Assembly: GCA_964368815.1 (NCBI GenBank)
Contig: CAYJDA010000010.1
Coordinates: 1 to 64,000 of the forward strand
DNA: 64,000 nt
Origin: CAYJBH01 sp964368815
GTDB lineage: Bacteria > Bacillota > Clostridia > Oscillospirales > Ruminococcaceae
Direction of reading: 5' to 3'
Positions 43,968 to 52,719 of the stretch are shown one piece after another. The notes below the pieces were generated by a model. The model was not told the origin of the DNA and did no database searches. It saw nothing but the letters and a program-made list of their open reading frames with translations. Both the position numbers and the translations under genes were made by a program. Positions within the stretch are counted from its first letter, which is position 1, and every line of letters starts with the position of its first letter.

Positions 43968-44669
43968 TTATTTACCGTTATTATACTTTTCTAATCGCGT
44001 TTCGGTACTTTTTATAATATTAAGTAGACTCGGAGTATAGAGTGCATAGTCCTTATTTAGCTGTTCTGTATTCATAATAAATGCCGAAGTATCCTTTACC
44101 GAAGCTCCAAGGCCTAACTCTTCGCCTTTTAAAATGGCACGAACATTTGCTTCACATATATGCATTTCAGCACCGGTGTAGCCCTCAAAGCAGTTTTTTG
44201 AAATAGAAAACAAACTTTCGGTGTTTTTAGCGTTTGAGCCATATATATACCTAAACATTTTATATATAGACAGTGCTAAATATGCTGATATTTCACTCAC
44301 CAACGCCTTATCGGGACAACCGTTTAGCTTATCAAACAAAATATTAAGCGAGTTTGATAACAACTTTTTGTTAAGGGTTGGCAAAACACTTCCACGATAG
44401 GCACTATCCTTAATCGAAGATGGATCAGGAATATCATCTACCGACAATGCTCGACCTGTTCTCTCTGCACTGCGCCCCAGAAGATAATCACAGGAAACTC
44501 CATAATAAGTGGCGGCCTTTACAACAAAATCAAGACCACACTCCCTAATTCCCTTTTCATAATGAGACAACAGAGCCTGCGAAACACCAAACTCCTTTGC
44601 AGCCTGTTTTTGGGTTATACCCTTTTCCTTCCTCAACAGCGTTATTATTCTGCTGAAATCGCCGGCCAT
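43968..44669 (-). CDS. XRE-family transcriptional regulator
   Basis: A 233-residue protein with an N-terminal HTH_3 domain (LRKEKGITQKQAAKEFGVSQALLSHYEKGIRECGLDFV, residues 12-50) followed by YYGVSCDYLLGRS. The remaining 150 residues show no known domain. They are helical, and a ligand- or partner-binding role is possible. Its own promoter (TTTACA-N17-TATAAT, 44712-44740) contains a palindrome at the start site, so it may autoregulate. It is divergent from the glg operon across 456 bases. Confidence 0.85.
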   Translation of the reverse strand: MAGDFSRIITLLRKEKGITQKQAAKEFGVSQALLSHYEKGIRECGLDFVVKAATYYGVSCDYLLGRSAERTGRALSVDDIPDPSSIKDSAYRGSVLPTLNKKLLSNSLNILFDKLNGCPDKALVSEISAYLALSIYKMFRYIYGSNAKNTESLFSISKNCFEGYTGAEMHICEANVRAILKGEELGLGASVKDTSAFIMNTEQLNKDYALYTPSLLNIIKSTETRLEKYNNGK

Positions 44670-44697
44670 AAATTACACACCTTTTAATTTTCTATTT

Positions 44698-44740
44698 ATT
44701 ACGTAATGTAAATTATAGAATATAAAAAACCTTTTGTAAA
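44698..44740 (-). promoter_or_regulatory. Promoter and palindrome of the XRE regulator
   Basis: Minus-strand TTTACA (44735-44740), 17-base spacer, TATAAT (44712-44717), then the perfect palindrome ATTACGTAAT (44698-44707) at about +5. The palindrome is at a repressor position, perhaps for self-control. Confidence 0.65.
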
Positions 44741-44929
44741 GAGCAATTTGAAAAAATTGTATAATTTTGTTAGATATCATAATAAATTATTACCATTTTG
44801 TTATAAAGAGCCGAAAACGAAATACAACTATAGATACATAAATTCAAGCAAAAAGATGATGTTTGCAACGCTATTACTAACGATATAATAAAAAAAGGAA
44901 AAATAAGGATAATTGTGTACTAAAAAGGG

Positions 44930-44958
44930 TTGACTTTTCTTGATATGGGTATTAGAAT
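44930..44958 (+). promoter_or_regulatory. Promoter of the glycogen operon
   Basis: TTGACT (44930-44935), 17-base spacer, TAGAAT (44953-44958). It gives a leader of about 160 bases carrying the palindromes at 45077-45114. The remaining 44741-44929 is AT-rich and I see no gene in it. Confidence 0.65.
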
Positions 44959-45076
44959 ATATATCATAGATAAAAGAACAAGGGGATATTATATCTTTTT
45001 GGCGGAATAGTTTTTACATGGCGCAATATAATTATTAAGGAACGATACTGGTTGAATTACGAAAAAAGACCCTAAA

Positions 45077-45114
45077 CCGTTAATAACTAACGGTAACCCG
45101 TTAATAACTAACGG
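45077..45114 (+). promoter_or_regulatory. Two identical palindromes 21 bp apart in the glg leader
   Basis: CCGTTAATAACTAACGG occurs at 45077-45093 and again at 45098-45114. Each is an inverted repeat CCGTTA-N5-TAACGG, and the period is 21, two helical turns. They lie about 110-150 bases downstream of the promoter. They could be paired operators that block transcription, or stem-loops in the mRNA ahead of the start codon. Confidence 0.75.
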
Positions 45115-45126
45115 GTAACGAAATGA

Positions 45127-47043
45127 ATGTGGATGGATGGCACTATGTTGAATTTATTTAGCACTAATGATGTTGAGATGTACTCTCAATTTCACCGAGA
45201 GGTTAACGGTGAAAGTTACAAGTTCATGGGCGCGCACGCAGCCTTTAAAAATTTAAGAAACGGTATTGTTTTTCGAGTATACGCTCCGAACGCCGAGGAT
45301 ATTTATGTCTCAGGCGATTTTTGTGATTGGGATGATGAAAAACATAGAATGCACCCCGTAACCGAAAACGGCCTTTATGAATGTTTTGTGCCGGGAGTTA
45401 CTTATGGCAACAAGTATCGTTATGTAATAGTAACAAGAGAAAACAAGAAGCTATACCGGCCCGATCCGTATGCATTTCAGAGTGTTACGATAAATGGCGA
45501 AACGATCTCGGTTGTCAGCAATCCTTTTGGATACCATTGGAAGGACGGTATATGGAGACGGGAACGCACAAAAAAGAACATTAAATCCTCGCCTATCAAT
45601 ATATACGAGCTACATCTCGGTTCTTGGAGAAGAAATTCTGATGACTCTAACTGTAATTACAAATCAATAGCCGACACACTGGTGGCTTATGTAAACGAGA
45701 TGAGCTATACCCACGTGCTTTTAATGCCTATTAATTTTCCAACATCAAGATCTGTTTACGGATATATTGTTAGAAGCTTTTTTGCACCGAACACAAACTA
45801 CGGCGAAGCCTCCGACCTTATGTATCTTATCGAAAAGCTACATGAAGCCGGCATAGCTATCATTTTGGATATACCGATAATGGGCTTTTCTGAAGACGAT
45901 AAAGGACTTTTTCTTTTTGACGGAGACCATCTCTACGAAGAGCCGAACCCCTTACACCGTTTAGATAGAAAAACCGGAATGACGCTTTTTAACTATTCCA
46001 GTACCGAAATTCAAAGCTTTATGATTTCTGCGGCCGTTTTCTGGACATCGGTATATCACTTCGACGGCATTAAGCTAAGCGGTATATCTCCGGTACTTCA
46101 CCTTGATTATGAGAGAGGAGAAGGCGAATGGGAGAAAAACACCTTCGGAGGCAATGAAAACCTTGCAGGTATCTCCTTTCTTCAACGTCTTAATAAGGAA
46201 CTACACCTGCGTGATGAAAACATAATAACCCTAGCTAAGGATGATAGTTCGTGGCCCACCGTCACACAGGATAGCCTGCGAGGAGGCCTCGGTTTTGATT
46301 TATCTATGGCAACCGCCTGGACCTCCAATATTCTCTCCTACATGTCTAACGATCCTTTTTTTAGAAAAAACTATCATCAACAACTAACCGAAAATCAAAA
46401 TCTCTCGGCGGGAGAATCAACTGTTGTTGGCTTTACACATAATCAGGTTATGTTCGGACAGTGTTCCATGATAAATAAAATGCCCGGTGATTATGAAAAT
46501 AAATTCTCCAATCTGCGCACACTTTATGGATACATGATGTCCCACCCCGGTAAAAAGATACTGTTTATGGGTAGCGAGATAGGACAGTTTATCGAATGGA
46601 AGCCGGACAAGGCTTTAAGTTGGATGTTGCTTGACTTCGACAGCCATCTTCAGCTGCAACGCTACGTAAAAGCACTTAACAGGTTTTATCTAAAAACCCC
46701 TGCACTCTGGGAACTGGATAACAGCCTTGACGGATTTGCATGGTTAGTTTCAGACGACAGTGAACAGAATATAATTGTTTTTTCCCGATACGATGGTAAG
46801 GGATCACAGCTTATATGCATATCTAACTTTGCACCTGTGTTACGTGAAAACTATTGTATAGGTGTTCCCTCTCCCGGAATATATCGTGAAGTTTTTAGCT
46901 CCAACGATGAAATCTACGGAGGGTGCGGGCAAAAAAACGCCGGTAATATTGCAAGTAGTCCCGGCCTTAGGCATGGCCATAACAACTGTATAAGTATTAC
47001 TGTACCGCCGCTTTCCACTATCTTTATAAACAAAGAATCATAA
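45127..47043 (+). CDS. Glycogen branching-enzyme homologue, predicted catalytically dead
   Basis: A 638-residue GlgB homologue with an N-terminal CBM48-type domain (FRVYAPNAEDIYVSGDFCDW, about 49-68), a GH13 barrel and an all-beta C-terminal domain. The start is uncertain: ATG 45127 lacks a clear binding site for the ribosome, and the ATG at 45145 is also possible. Aligned by eye to bacterial GlgB, the three catalytic residues are missing: the nucleophile Asp of RVDAV is Ser318 (KLSGI), the acid/base Glu of AEEST is Lys371 (AKDDS), and the Asp of SHDEV is Asn439 (THNQV). The flanking folds are kept (LDYERGEGEW, FGGNENL, LYGYMMSHPGKKILFMG). It is first in an intact glg operon, so a structural or glycogen-binding role is likely. 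Confidence 0.88.
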   Translation: MWMDGTMLNLFSTNDVEMYSQFHREVNGESYKFMGAHAAFKNLRNGIVFRVYAPNAEDIYVSGDFCDWDDEKHRMHPVTENGLYECFVPGVTYGNKYRYVIVTRENKKLYRPDPYAFQSVTINGETISVVSNPFGYHWKDGIWRRERTKKNIKSSPINIYELHLGSWRRNSDDSNCNYKSIADTLVAYVNEMSYTHVLLMPINFPTSRSVYGYIVRSFFAPNTNYGEASDLMYLIEKLHEAGIAIILDIPIMGFSEDDKGLFLFDGDHLYEEPNPLHRLDRKTGMTLFNYSSTEIQSFMISAAVFWTSVYHFDGIKLSGISPVLHLDYERGEGEWEKNTFGGNENLAGISFLQRLNKELHLRDENIITLAKDDSSWPTVTQDSLRGGLGFDLSMATAWTSNILSYMSNDPFFRKNYHQQLTENQNLSAGESTVVGFTHNQVMFGQCSMINKMPGDYENKFSNLRTLYGYMMSHPGKKILFMGSEIGQFIEWKPDKALSWMLLDFDSHLQLQRYVKALNRFYLKTPALWELDNSLDGFAWLVSDDSEQNIIVFSRYDGKGSQLICISNFAPVLRENYCIGVPSPGIYREVFSSNDEIYGGCGQKNAGNIASSPGLRHGHNNCISITVPPLSTIFINKES

Positions 47044-47087
47044 ACAGTTAAAAATACAAGAAGTAATCATAATAAAGAAGGGGTATT

Positions 47088-48302
47088 ATGAAGGAATGTG
47101 TAGCAATGTTGCTTGCCGGAGGGCAGGGTAGTCGTCTTTACACCTTAACGAAAAAGCTTGCAAAGCCGGCTGTTCCTTTTGGTGGCAAATATCGAATAAT
47201 TGATTTTCCGCTATCAAACTGTATAAATAGCGGTATTGACACTGTAGGAGTGTTAACACAGTATCAGCCGTTGGTACTCAACGAGTATATTGGCAACGGA
47301 CAGCCATGGAATCTTGACAGGCTTTACGGCGGTGTACATGTTCTTTCTCCCTACCAAAAGGCCAGTGGATCCGACTGGTATAAAGGTACTGCTAATGCCA
47401 TATACCAAAATATCGACTTTATCCGTCGCTACGATCCGGAATATGTTTTAATCCTATCCGGAGACCATATCTACAAGATGAACTACTCCGCCATGCTCGA
47501 TTTTCACAAGGAGAAGAATTCCGACTGTACAATAGCTGTTTTAAATGTATCCAAGGAGGAAACAAAACGCTTTGGAATTATGACGGTGGACGAGGAGAAT
47601 AGAATTACCAAGTTTGAAGAAAAGCCCCAAAATTCTGAATCCACTCTAGCCTCTATGGGTGTATACATATTTAAATGGGAAAAACTAAAAAAGTATCTTG
47701 AGCAAGATGAACAAAATAACGATTCATCTAACGATTTTGGCAAAAATATTATTCCTTCCATGCTAAGTGATGACCAAAGTCTTTATGCATATAATTTTGA
47801 TCATTATTGGAAGGATGTAGGAACCATTGAGAGCCTATGGGAGGCAAACATGGATCTGTTAAACCCCAATGTTGCTTTAGATGTTTGGGACGCAAGATGG
47901 AGAATTTATTCAAGAAGTCCCGGACTGCCTCCTCATAAAATTCTAAACAATGCGGTGGTGGAAAACTCCATGATAACCGAAGGATGCAGCATCGATGGAT
48001 ATGTAGACTTTGCTGTTCTTTTTGCAGGCGTAACGGTTGGAAAGGGTGCTACGGTAAGGGATAGTATTATCATGCCCGGTGCAGTTATTGAGGAAGGTGC
48101 TGAGGTTCATTACTCTATTGTTGCAGAAAATGTTGTTATTAAAAAGAATGCAAAGGTTGGTGTAAGGCCTGAAAATATGACAGAGAAGACCGAATGGGGT
48201 ATAACCGTTTTAGGAGAGGGTATTACTATTGGAGAGGGTGCCGTTATCGGTGCTAAGGTAATGTGTGAAAAGGATGTTGAGGAGGGTCAAGAGATATGTT
48301 AA
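47088..48302 (+). CDS. glgC: Glucose-1-phosphate adenylyltransferase, catalytic subunit
   Basis: Makes ADP-glucose for glycogen. A 404-residue protein with the nucleotide motif LAGGQGSRLYTLTKKLAKPAVPFGGKYR (residues 8-35), GDHIYKMNY and the FEEKP region, then the C-terminal left-handed beta-helix with hexapeptide repeats. It is paired with glgD, which overlaps it by 7 bases, a layout of the Firmicutes GlgC/GlgD heterotetramer. Confidence 0.96.
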   Translation: MKECVAMLLAGGQGSRLYTLTKKLAKPAVPFGGKYRIIDFPLSNCINSGIDTVGVLTQYQPLVLNEYIGNGQPWNLDRLYGGVHVLSPYQKASGSDWYKGTANAIYQNIDFIRRYDPEYVLILSGDHIYKMNYSAMLDFHKEKNSDCTIAVLNVSKEETKRFGIMTVDEENRITKFEEKPQNSESTLASMGVYIFKWEKLKKYLEQDEQNNDSSNDFGKNIIPSMLSDDQSLYAYNFDHYWKDVGTIESLWEANMDLLNPNVALDVWDARWRIYSRSPGLPPHKILNNAVVENSMITEGCSIDGYVDFAVLFAGVTVGKGATVRDSIIMPGAVIEEGAEVHYSIVAENVVIKKNAKVGVRPENMTEKTEWGITVLGEGITIGEGAVIGAKVMCEKDVEEGQEIC

Positions 48303-49414
48303 ACTCTAAAGCTTTGGCGGTGTTGTTCCCCAACAGCCATGATAGTGAACTTGGCGAGCTTACCTCGCGGCGTGCAGCTGCAGCAATTCCATTTGGAGGC
48401 AGATATCGTTTTATAGATTTTCCACTCTCGGGACTTTCAACCGCAGGAGTTGAACGCTGTGCAATAATTGTTAACAGAAATTATGTAAGCCTGATGGACC
48501 ACATTGGAAACGGACGTGAATGGGACTTTGCTAACAAGCGCGGCGGAATCAGTATTTTCCCACCTTTTTCAGAGGGTAGAAATCGTGCCGACGATAAGGT
48601 AGATGCTCTTTACAGCATCATGGGTTATCTTGAAAAGGCAGACGAGGAGTACGTGGTTCTTGCCGACTGTAACTTTGTTGCTAATATAGATTATCGTGAC
48701 CTCTTGGCAACGCATCGTCAAAGTGGTGCCGATGTTACCGCTGTTTACGTTAAACATGAAATGACGCCCGAACTGAAGGATAACAACATAGCCTTAACCC
48801 TTGATAACGAGGAAAACATAACCGAGATATTGTGTGATGATTATCATACAGGAGAACGCAATCTTGCTCTTTCTGTATTTGTTATGAAACGAACACACCT
48901 TTGTGAAATGATAAAGGAAGGACATATTCGTAACCGAACATTCTTAGAAAAAGAGTTGCTTAGCAAGTGCATCGGACGACTTGTAATGAAAGGGTACGAA
49001 TACACCGGCTATTTCACCTTTATGACCGACCGCAAGTGTTACCTTGAAGCAAATCTTTCTCTACTATCAGACGATAATATGAATAAATTGTTTCCTGTAA
49101 AGCGTCCAATTTATACCAAGGTTAGAGATGATGCCCCGGTAAGATACACCGTAGACAGCAAGGTTAAAAACTCAATAATCGCTGATGGTTCGTTAATTGC
49201 GGGCACCGTAGAAAACAGTCTACTTTTCCGAGGAGTTAGAGTAGAAAAAGGTGCTGTAGTCAGAAATTGTGTGCTTATGCAGGATACCGTGATTGAAACA
49301 GGTGCAGTTATAGAAAGTGTTATTACCGATAAAAACGTTAAAGTATCGGAGAATAGCGAGCTTAAGGGAACTGTGAACTATCCTGTATACGTTAACAAGG
49401 GTGAAATTGTTTAG
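48296..49414 (+). CDS. glgD: Regulatory subunit of ADP-glucose pyrophosphorylase
   Basis: A 372-residue GlgC paralogue. The phosphate-binding loop GGxGxRL is replaced (LFPNSHDSELGELTSRRAAAAIPFGGRYR), so it is probably not catalytic by itself, as for other GlgD proteins. The beta-helix repeats are kept. GlgD modulates GlgC activity in known Firmicutes pairs. It overlaps glgC and precedes glgA by 30 bases. Confidence 0.94.
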   Translation: MLNSKALAVLFPNSHDSELGELTSRRAAAAIPFGGRYRFIDFPLSGLSTAGVERCAIIVNRNYVSLMDHIGNGREWDFANKRGGISIFPPFSEGRNRADDKVDALYSIMGYLEKADEEYVVLADCNFVANIDYRDLLATHRQSGADVTAVYVKHEMTPELKDNNIALTLDNEENITEILCDDYHTGERNLALSVFVMKRTHLCEMIKEGHIRNRTFLEKELLSKCIGRLVMKGYEYTGYFTFMTDRKCYLEANLSLLSDDNMNKLFPVKRPIYTKVRDDAPVRYTVDSKVKNSIIADGSLIAGTVENSLLFRGVRVEKGAVVRNCVLMQDTVIETGAVIESVITDKNVKVSENSELKGTVNYPVYVNKGEIV

Positions 49415-49444
49415 ATATATGTGTTTATATAGGAGAAATATTAA

Positions 49445-50869
49445 ATGAGGATTCTTTTTTGTACAAGTGAGGCAGCTCCTTACGCTGCTTCGGGAGGGCT
49501 TGGAGACGTAGCCGGCAGTCTACCTACCGTTCTTAATAAAGACGATCAGGAATGTAGAGTAGTTATGCCGCTATATCGAATAATATCGGAGCGCTACCGC
49601 GACCAGCTTCAATTTGTTTGTAGCTTTAATGTGGATTTAGGATGGCGCAGCCAGTATTGCGGTGTTTTCGAGATGACAAATAACGGTGTTAAACACTATT
49701 TTTTGGATAACCAGTTCTACTTCTTTAGAGAGGGTGGTATATATGGTTATCTTGATGATGGCGAGAGATATGCATTCTTCTCGAAAGCTATTATCGAGAT
49801 GCTTTTCTATATTGATTATGACCCCGATATTTTGCATCTTAACGACTGGCAAACTGCGCTGGTTCCTGTTTTATTAAAAACAAATTATGGTGGCAATCCT
49901 AAAACCGACCCGATAAAAACTCTTTTCACCATACATAACATCCAATATCAAGGAAAATATGGCGACCATATGTTGGGCGATGTTATGGGCATGGGCGATT
50001 GGGAGCGGCATTTACTGGAATACGGCGGAGCTATTAACTTTATGAAGGGTGCTCTTGAAACTGCCGACTGGATAAATACGGTATCACCTACCTACGCACA
50101 GGAGTTGCAGTATAACTGGTTTGCCTACGGCCTCGACTCAATTTTAAGGGCTAAAAAGTATAAACTCTCCGGAATACTAAACGGTATAGATGTTGAGGGA
50201 TACAATCCAGCAACAGACAAAGTTATCGCATCAACCTATACAACAAGGGCTTTTGCAAAAGGTAAAGCGGCTTGTAAAAAGGCATTGTGTGAGTATTTTA
50301 GTCTTGAAGATGACTCTCGGCCTATAATTGCCATGGTCACGCGCCTTGTTACACATAAGGGGATTGACCTTGTGCGCCATATGGCTCAGCAGCTGATTAA
50401 TGATGGTTTTAATATCGTTGTACTTGGCAGCGGTGATGGAAACTACGAAGCATTCTTAAACTATCTTGCCGAACAAAACCCCGGAAAGGTTGGCGTTTAT
50501 CTCGGCTTTGTTCCGGATCTTGCCCGAAAAATATACGCCGGTGCTGACATGTTTTTAATGCCCTCTAAATCAGAACCCTGCGGGCTTTCTCAAATGATTT
50601 CTGCAAGATATGGAACTATACCCATTGTTCGTGAAACCGGCGGGCTTAACGATTCTATTAAAGACAACGGTGACGGAAAAGGTAACGGGTACACCTTCCA
50701 AAACTACAATGCACATGAGATGTACGACTGCTGTATGAGAGCAAAGAAACTGTACGATGATGCCAAATCCTGGAAATCGTTAGCAATACGTTGCATGAAA
50801 TCAGATTTTAGCTGGGACAGCTCGGCAAAAAAATATGTCGAATTATATGATATGCTAAAAAAAGGTTGA
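49445..50869 (+). CDS. glgA: Glycogen synthase, GT5 family
   Basis: Elongates glycogen from ADP-glucose. The 474-residue length is normal. The N-terminal loop reads AAPYAASGGLGDVAGSLP, so the Lys found in the KTGGL form is absent. The C-terminal donor site SEPCGLSQMISARYGTIPIVRETGGL has the E-X7-E pattern region. It is last in the operon, and the greA promoter begins inside its stop codon region. Confidence 0.95.
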   Translation: MRILFCTSEAAPYAASGGLGDVAGSLPTVLNKDDQECRVVMPLYRIISERYRDQLQFVCSFNVDLGWRSQYCGVFEMTNNGVKHYFLDNQFYFFREGGIYGYLDDGERYAFFSKAIIEMLFYIDYDPDILHLNDWQTALVPVLLKTNYGGNPKTDPIKTLFTIHNIQYQGKYGDHMLGDVMGMGDWERHLLEYGGAINFMKGALETADWINTVSPTYAQELQYNWFAYGLDSILRAKKYKLSGILNGIDVEGYNPATDKVIASTYTTRAFAKGKAACKKALCEYFSLEDDSRPIIAMVTRLVTHKGIDLVRHMAQQLINDGFNIVVLGSGDGNYEAFLNYLAEQNPGKVGVYLGFVPDLARKIYAGADMFLMPSKSEPCGLSQMISARYGTIPIVRETGGLNDSIKDNGDGKGNGYTFQNYNAHEMYDCCMRAKKLYDDAKSWKSLAIRCMKSDFSWDSSAKKYVELYDMLKKG

Positions 50870-50894
50870 CAAAAATATGCAATAGTAGTATAAT
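50866..50894 (+). promoter_or_regulatory. greA promoter, overlapping the glgA stop
   Basis: TTGACA (50866-50871), 17-base spacer, TATAAT (50889-50894): full consensus. The glgA TGA stop (50867-50869) lies within the -35. Confidence 0.85.
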
Positions 50895-50918
50895 GCTAAG
50901 CTATGATGGTAAATGAAA

Positions 50919-50947
50919 AACTGTGGTGTATATTTTACATCACAGTT
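50919..50947 (+). promoter_or_regulatory. Stem-loop in the greA leader
   Basis: AACTGTGGTGTA (50919-50930) pairs with TACATCACAGTT (50936-50947) with one G-T pair and a 5-base loop. No T tract follows, so it is not a plain terminator. It would form about 18 bases into the greA leader. Confidence 0.55.
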
Positions 50948-50986
50948 ATGTCATTATCGTACAAAATTGTGTAAGAGGTAAGAGTA

Positions 50987-51472
50987 TTGAGTAAGAAAAT
51001 TATACTTTCCCATGAGGGACTGCTTGCGTTAGAGGAGGAGCTGGAAGAGCTTCGAACTGTTAAACGCAAGGAGGTGGCAGAAAAGATTAAGGTTGCTCGT
51101 TCATTTGGCGACCTTTCGGAAAACAGCGAATATGATGAAGCTAAAAACGAGCAAGGCTTTATAGAAAGTCGCATTATTCAGCTGGAGACAATGTTAAAAA
51201 ACGCAAGCGAAATTGACGAGGATGATTTAACCTTTGATGTTGTTGCTGTAGGTTGTCATGTTAAGGTTGTTGACGATGACAATGATGAAAGCGACTATAA
51301 TATTGTTGGTTCATTGGAAACCGACCCAAAGAGAAACAAAATCTCGGATGAATCGCCGGTGGGAAGTGCCTTGTTAGGCAAAAAAGTAGGCGACACTGTT
51401 GAGGTTGTTGTTCCGAGCGGAGCAAAGTTTTCATTAAAAATTTTAGAGATATCAAAACAACAAAAACAATGA
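50987..51472 (+). CDS. greA: Transcription elongation factor GreA
   Basis: Rescues backtracked RNA polymerase by stimulating transcript cleavage. The 161 residues have the N-terminal coiled coil (LLALEEELEELRTVKRKEVAEKIKVARSFGDLSENSEYDEAK) with the acidic tip (DLSENSEYDEA), then the FKBP-like C-terminal domain (SDESPVGSALLGKKVGD). It uses a TTG start at 50987 with AGAGG upstream. The leader is about 85 bases and holds a stem-loop. Confidence 0.95.
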   Translation: MSKKIILSHEGLLALEEELEELRTVKRKEVAEKIKVARSFGDLSENSEYDEAKNEQGFIESRIIQLETMLKNASEIDEDDLTFDVVAVGCHVKVVDDDNDESDYNIVGSLETDPKRNKISDESPVGSALLGKKVGDTVEVVVPSGAKFSLKILEISKQQKQ

Positions 51473-51481
51473 GGTTTAAAA

Positions 51482-52228
51482 ATGCTTAACGTAACTGTTT
51501 GGAATGAAAATGTTCATGAGTTTAGTGAAAAAATTGGGCCGATAATGGCCGAAATTCACCCCAAAGGTCTGCACAACACTGTGGCAGATATTGTTAAAGA
51601 GCTTGGCTCGGAAGTGAGTGTTAAAACGGCTACTTTAGATCAGCCTGAACATGGGCTTACCCAAGAAGTTCTCGACAATACCGATGTTTTAATCTGGTGG
51701 GGACACTGTGCCCACGATAAGGTATCAGATGAAATTGTTGAAAAAGTTAAAGCTAAGGTTCTTGGCGGAATGGGATTAATCGTTCTACACTCCGGACATT
51801 ATTCTAAAATATTCAGATCCCTTTTGGGTACTACCTGCGACCTACGTTGGAGAGATAACTGCTACGAGAGGCTATTCTGCGTTAACCCTGCCCATCCAAT
51901 TGCCGAGGGTATCCCATCAAACTTTGAGCTTGGCATCGAGGAATGTTATGGAGAATTTTTTGATATTCCAACTCCGGATGATGTAATATTTGAGGCATGG
52001 TTTGATATTGGCGAGGTGTTTAGAAGCGCCTGCACATTTACAAGAGGATACGGAAAGATTTTTTATTTCCAACCCGGCCATGAAACCAACTCCTCCTACC
52101 ATAACAAATATGCAAGAAGAATAATACAAAACGGAGTTTTATGGGCAGCACCCACAGCAAGAAGAACTGAATTTGGCGCACCAAACATTAAAACAACCTT
52201 AGAGGAAATAAGGCTTAATAATGCATAA
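51482..52228 (+). CDS. ThuA-like (trehalose utilisation) domain protein
   Basis: A 248-residue protein of the ThuA family, a class I glutamine amidotransferase-like fold. Markers are VTVWNENVHEF at the start, LIWWGHCAHD (about 70-79), GLIVLHSGHYSKIFRSLLGTTC, and a late FYFQPGHE. ThuA proteins are linked to trehalose and related disaccharide catabolism, but their reaction is not well defined. It lies 9 bases after greA and is probably cotranscribed. Its TAA stop starts repeat array B. Confidence 0.85.
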   Translation: MLNVTVWNENVHEFSEKIGPIMAEIHPKGLHNTVADIVKELGSEVSVKTATLDQPEHGLTQEVLDNTDVLIWWGHCAHDKVSDEIVEKVKAKVLGGMGLIVLHSGHYSKIFRSLLGTTCDLRWRDNCYERLFCVNPAHPIAEGIPSNFELGIEECYGEFFDIPTPDDVIFEAWFDIGEVFRSACTFTRGYGKIFYFQPGHETNSSYHNKYARRIIQNGVLWAAPTARRTEFGAPNIKTTLEEIRLNNA

Positions 52229-52713
52229 TCTCCACCTGCGGTGGAGCTATTGGAAATACCTCTTGCAAAGCCAAGCTTTGCATTTTGCACCGTTGGTGCA
52301 AACACGAAGTATTTCCCAGACTGGTAACTTAGCTATAATCTCCACCTGCGGTGGAGCTATTGGAAATACCTCTTGCAAAGCCAAGCTTTGCATTTTGCAC
52401 CGTTGGTGCAAACACGAAGTATTTCCCGGACTGGTAACTTAGCTATAATCTCCGCCTGCGGTGGAGCTATTGGAAATACCTCTTACAAAGTCATACTTTG
52501 TAAGAGGTATTTCTCGGTATGTTAAGTATGGTCTATATTTCATAATTTCCCAAAGGGANNNNNNNNNNNNNNNNNNNNNNNNNNNNNNNNNNNNNNNNNN
52601 NNNNNNNNNNNNNNNNNNNNNNNNNNNNNNNNNNNNNNNNNNNNNNNNNNNNNNNNNNGAGGTATTTCTCGGTATGTTAAGTATGGTCTATATTTCATAA
52701 TTTCCCAAAGGGA
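52225..52713 (+). repeat. Palindromic repeat array B (110-bp period), contains gap
   Basis: Units at 52225-52334 and 52335-52444 differ at one base. A third (from 52445) has a perfect 19-bp-arm hairpin (52473-52491/52495-52513, loop CAT). A 55-bp block occurs at 52504-52558 and again at 52659-52713, either side of 100 N. Each of the first two units begins on TAATCTCC: hairpin CTCCACC-TGC-GGTGGAG, then GGAAATAC...GTATTTCC enclosing two further hairpins. Read from the MazG side on the minus strand, a TAATCTCC start is also seen, so elements may enter from both convergent genes. Confidence 0.88.
52559..52658. other. Assembly gap (100 N) inside array B
   Basis: Exactly 100 N flanked by the same 55-bp sequence on both sides, which points to a collapsed tandem repeat of unknown length. 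Confidence 0.97.
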
Positions 52714-52719
52714 GATTAG

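Noticed and set aside
52221..52700. Open frames through array B
   Set aside because: The periodic peptides only mirror the 110-bp repeat; no gene is supported.
42223..52713. CRISPR arrays
   Set aside because: Units are 110-112 bp and near-identical along their whole length, with no short repeat and unique-spacer alternation and no cas gene in the window.
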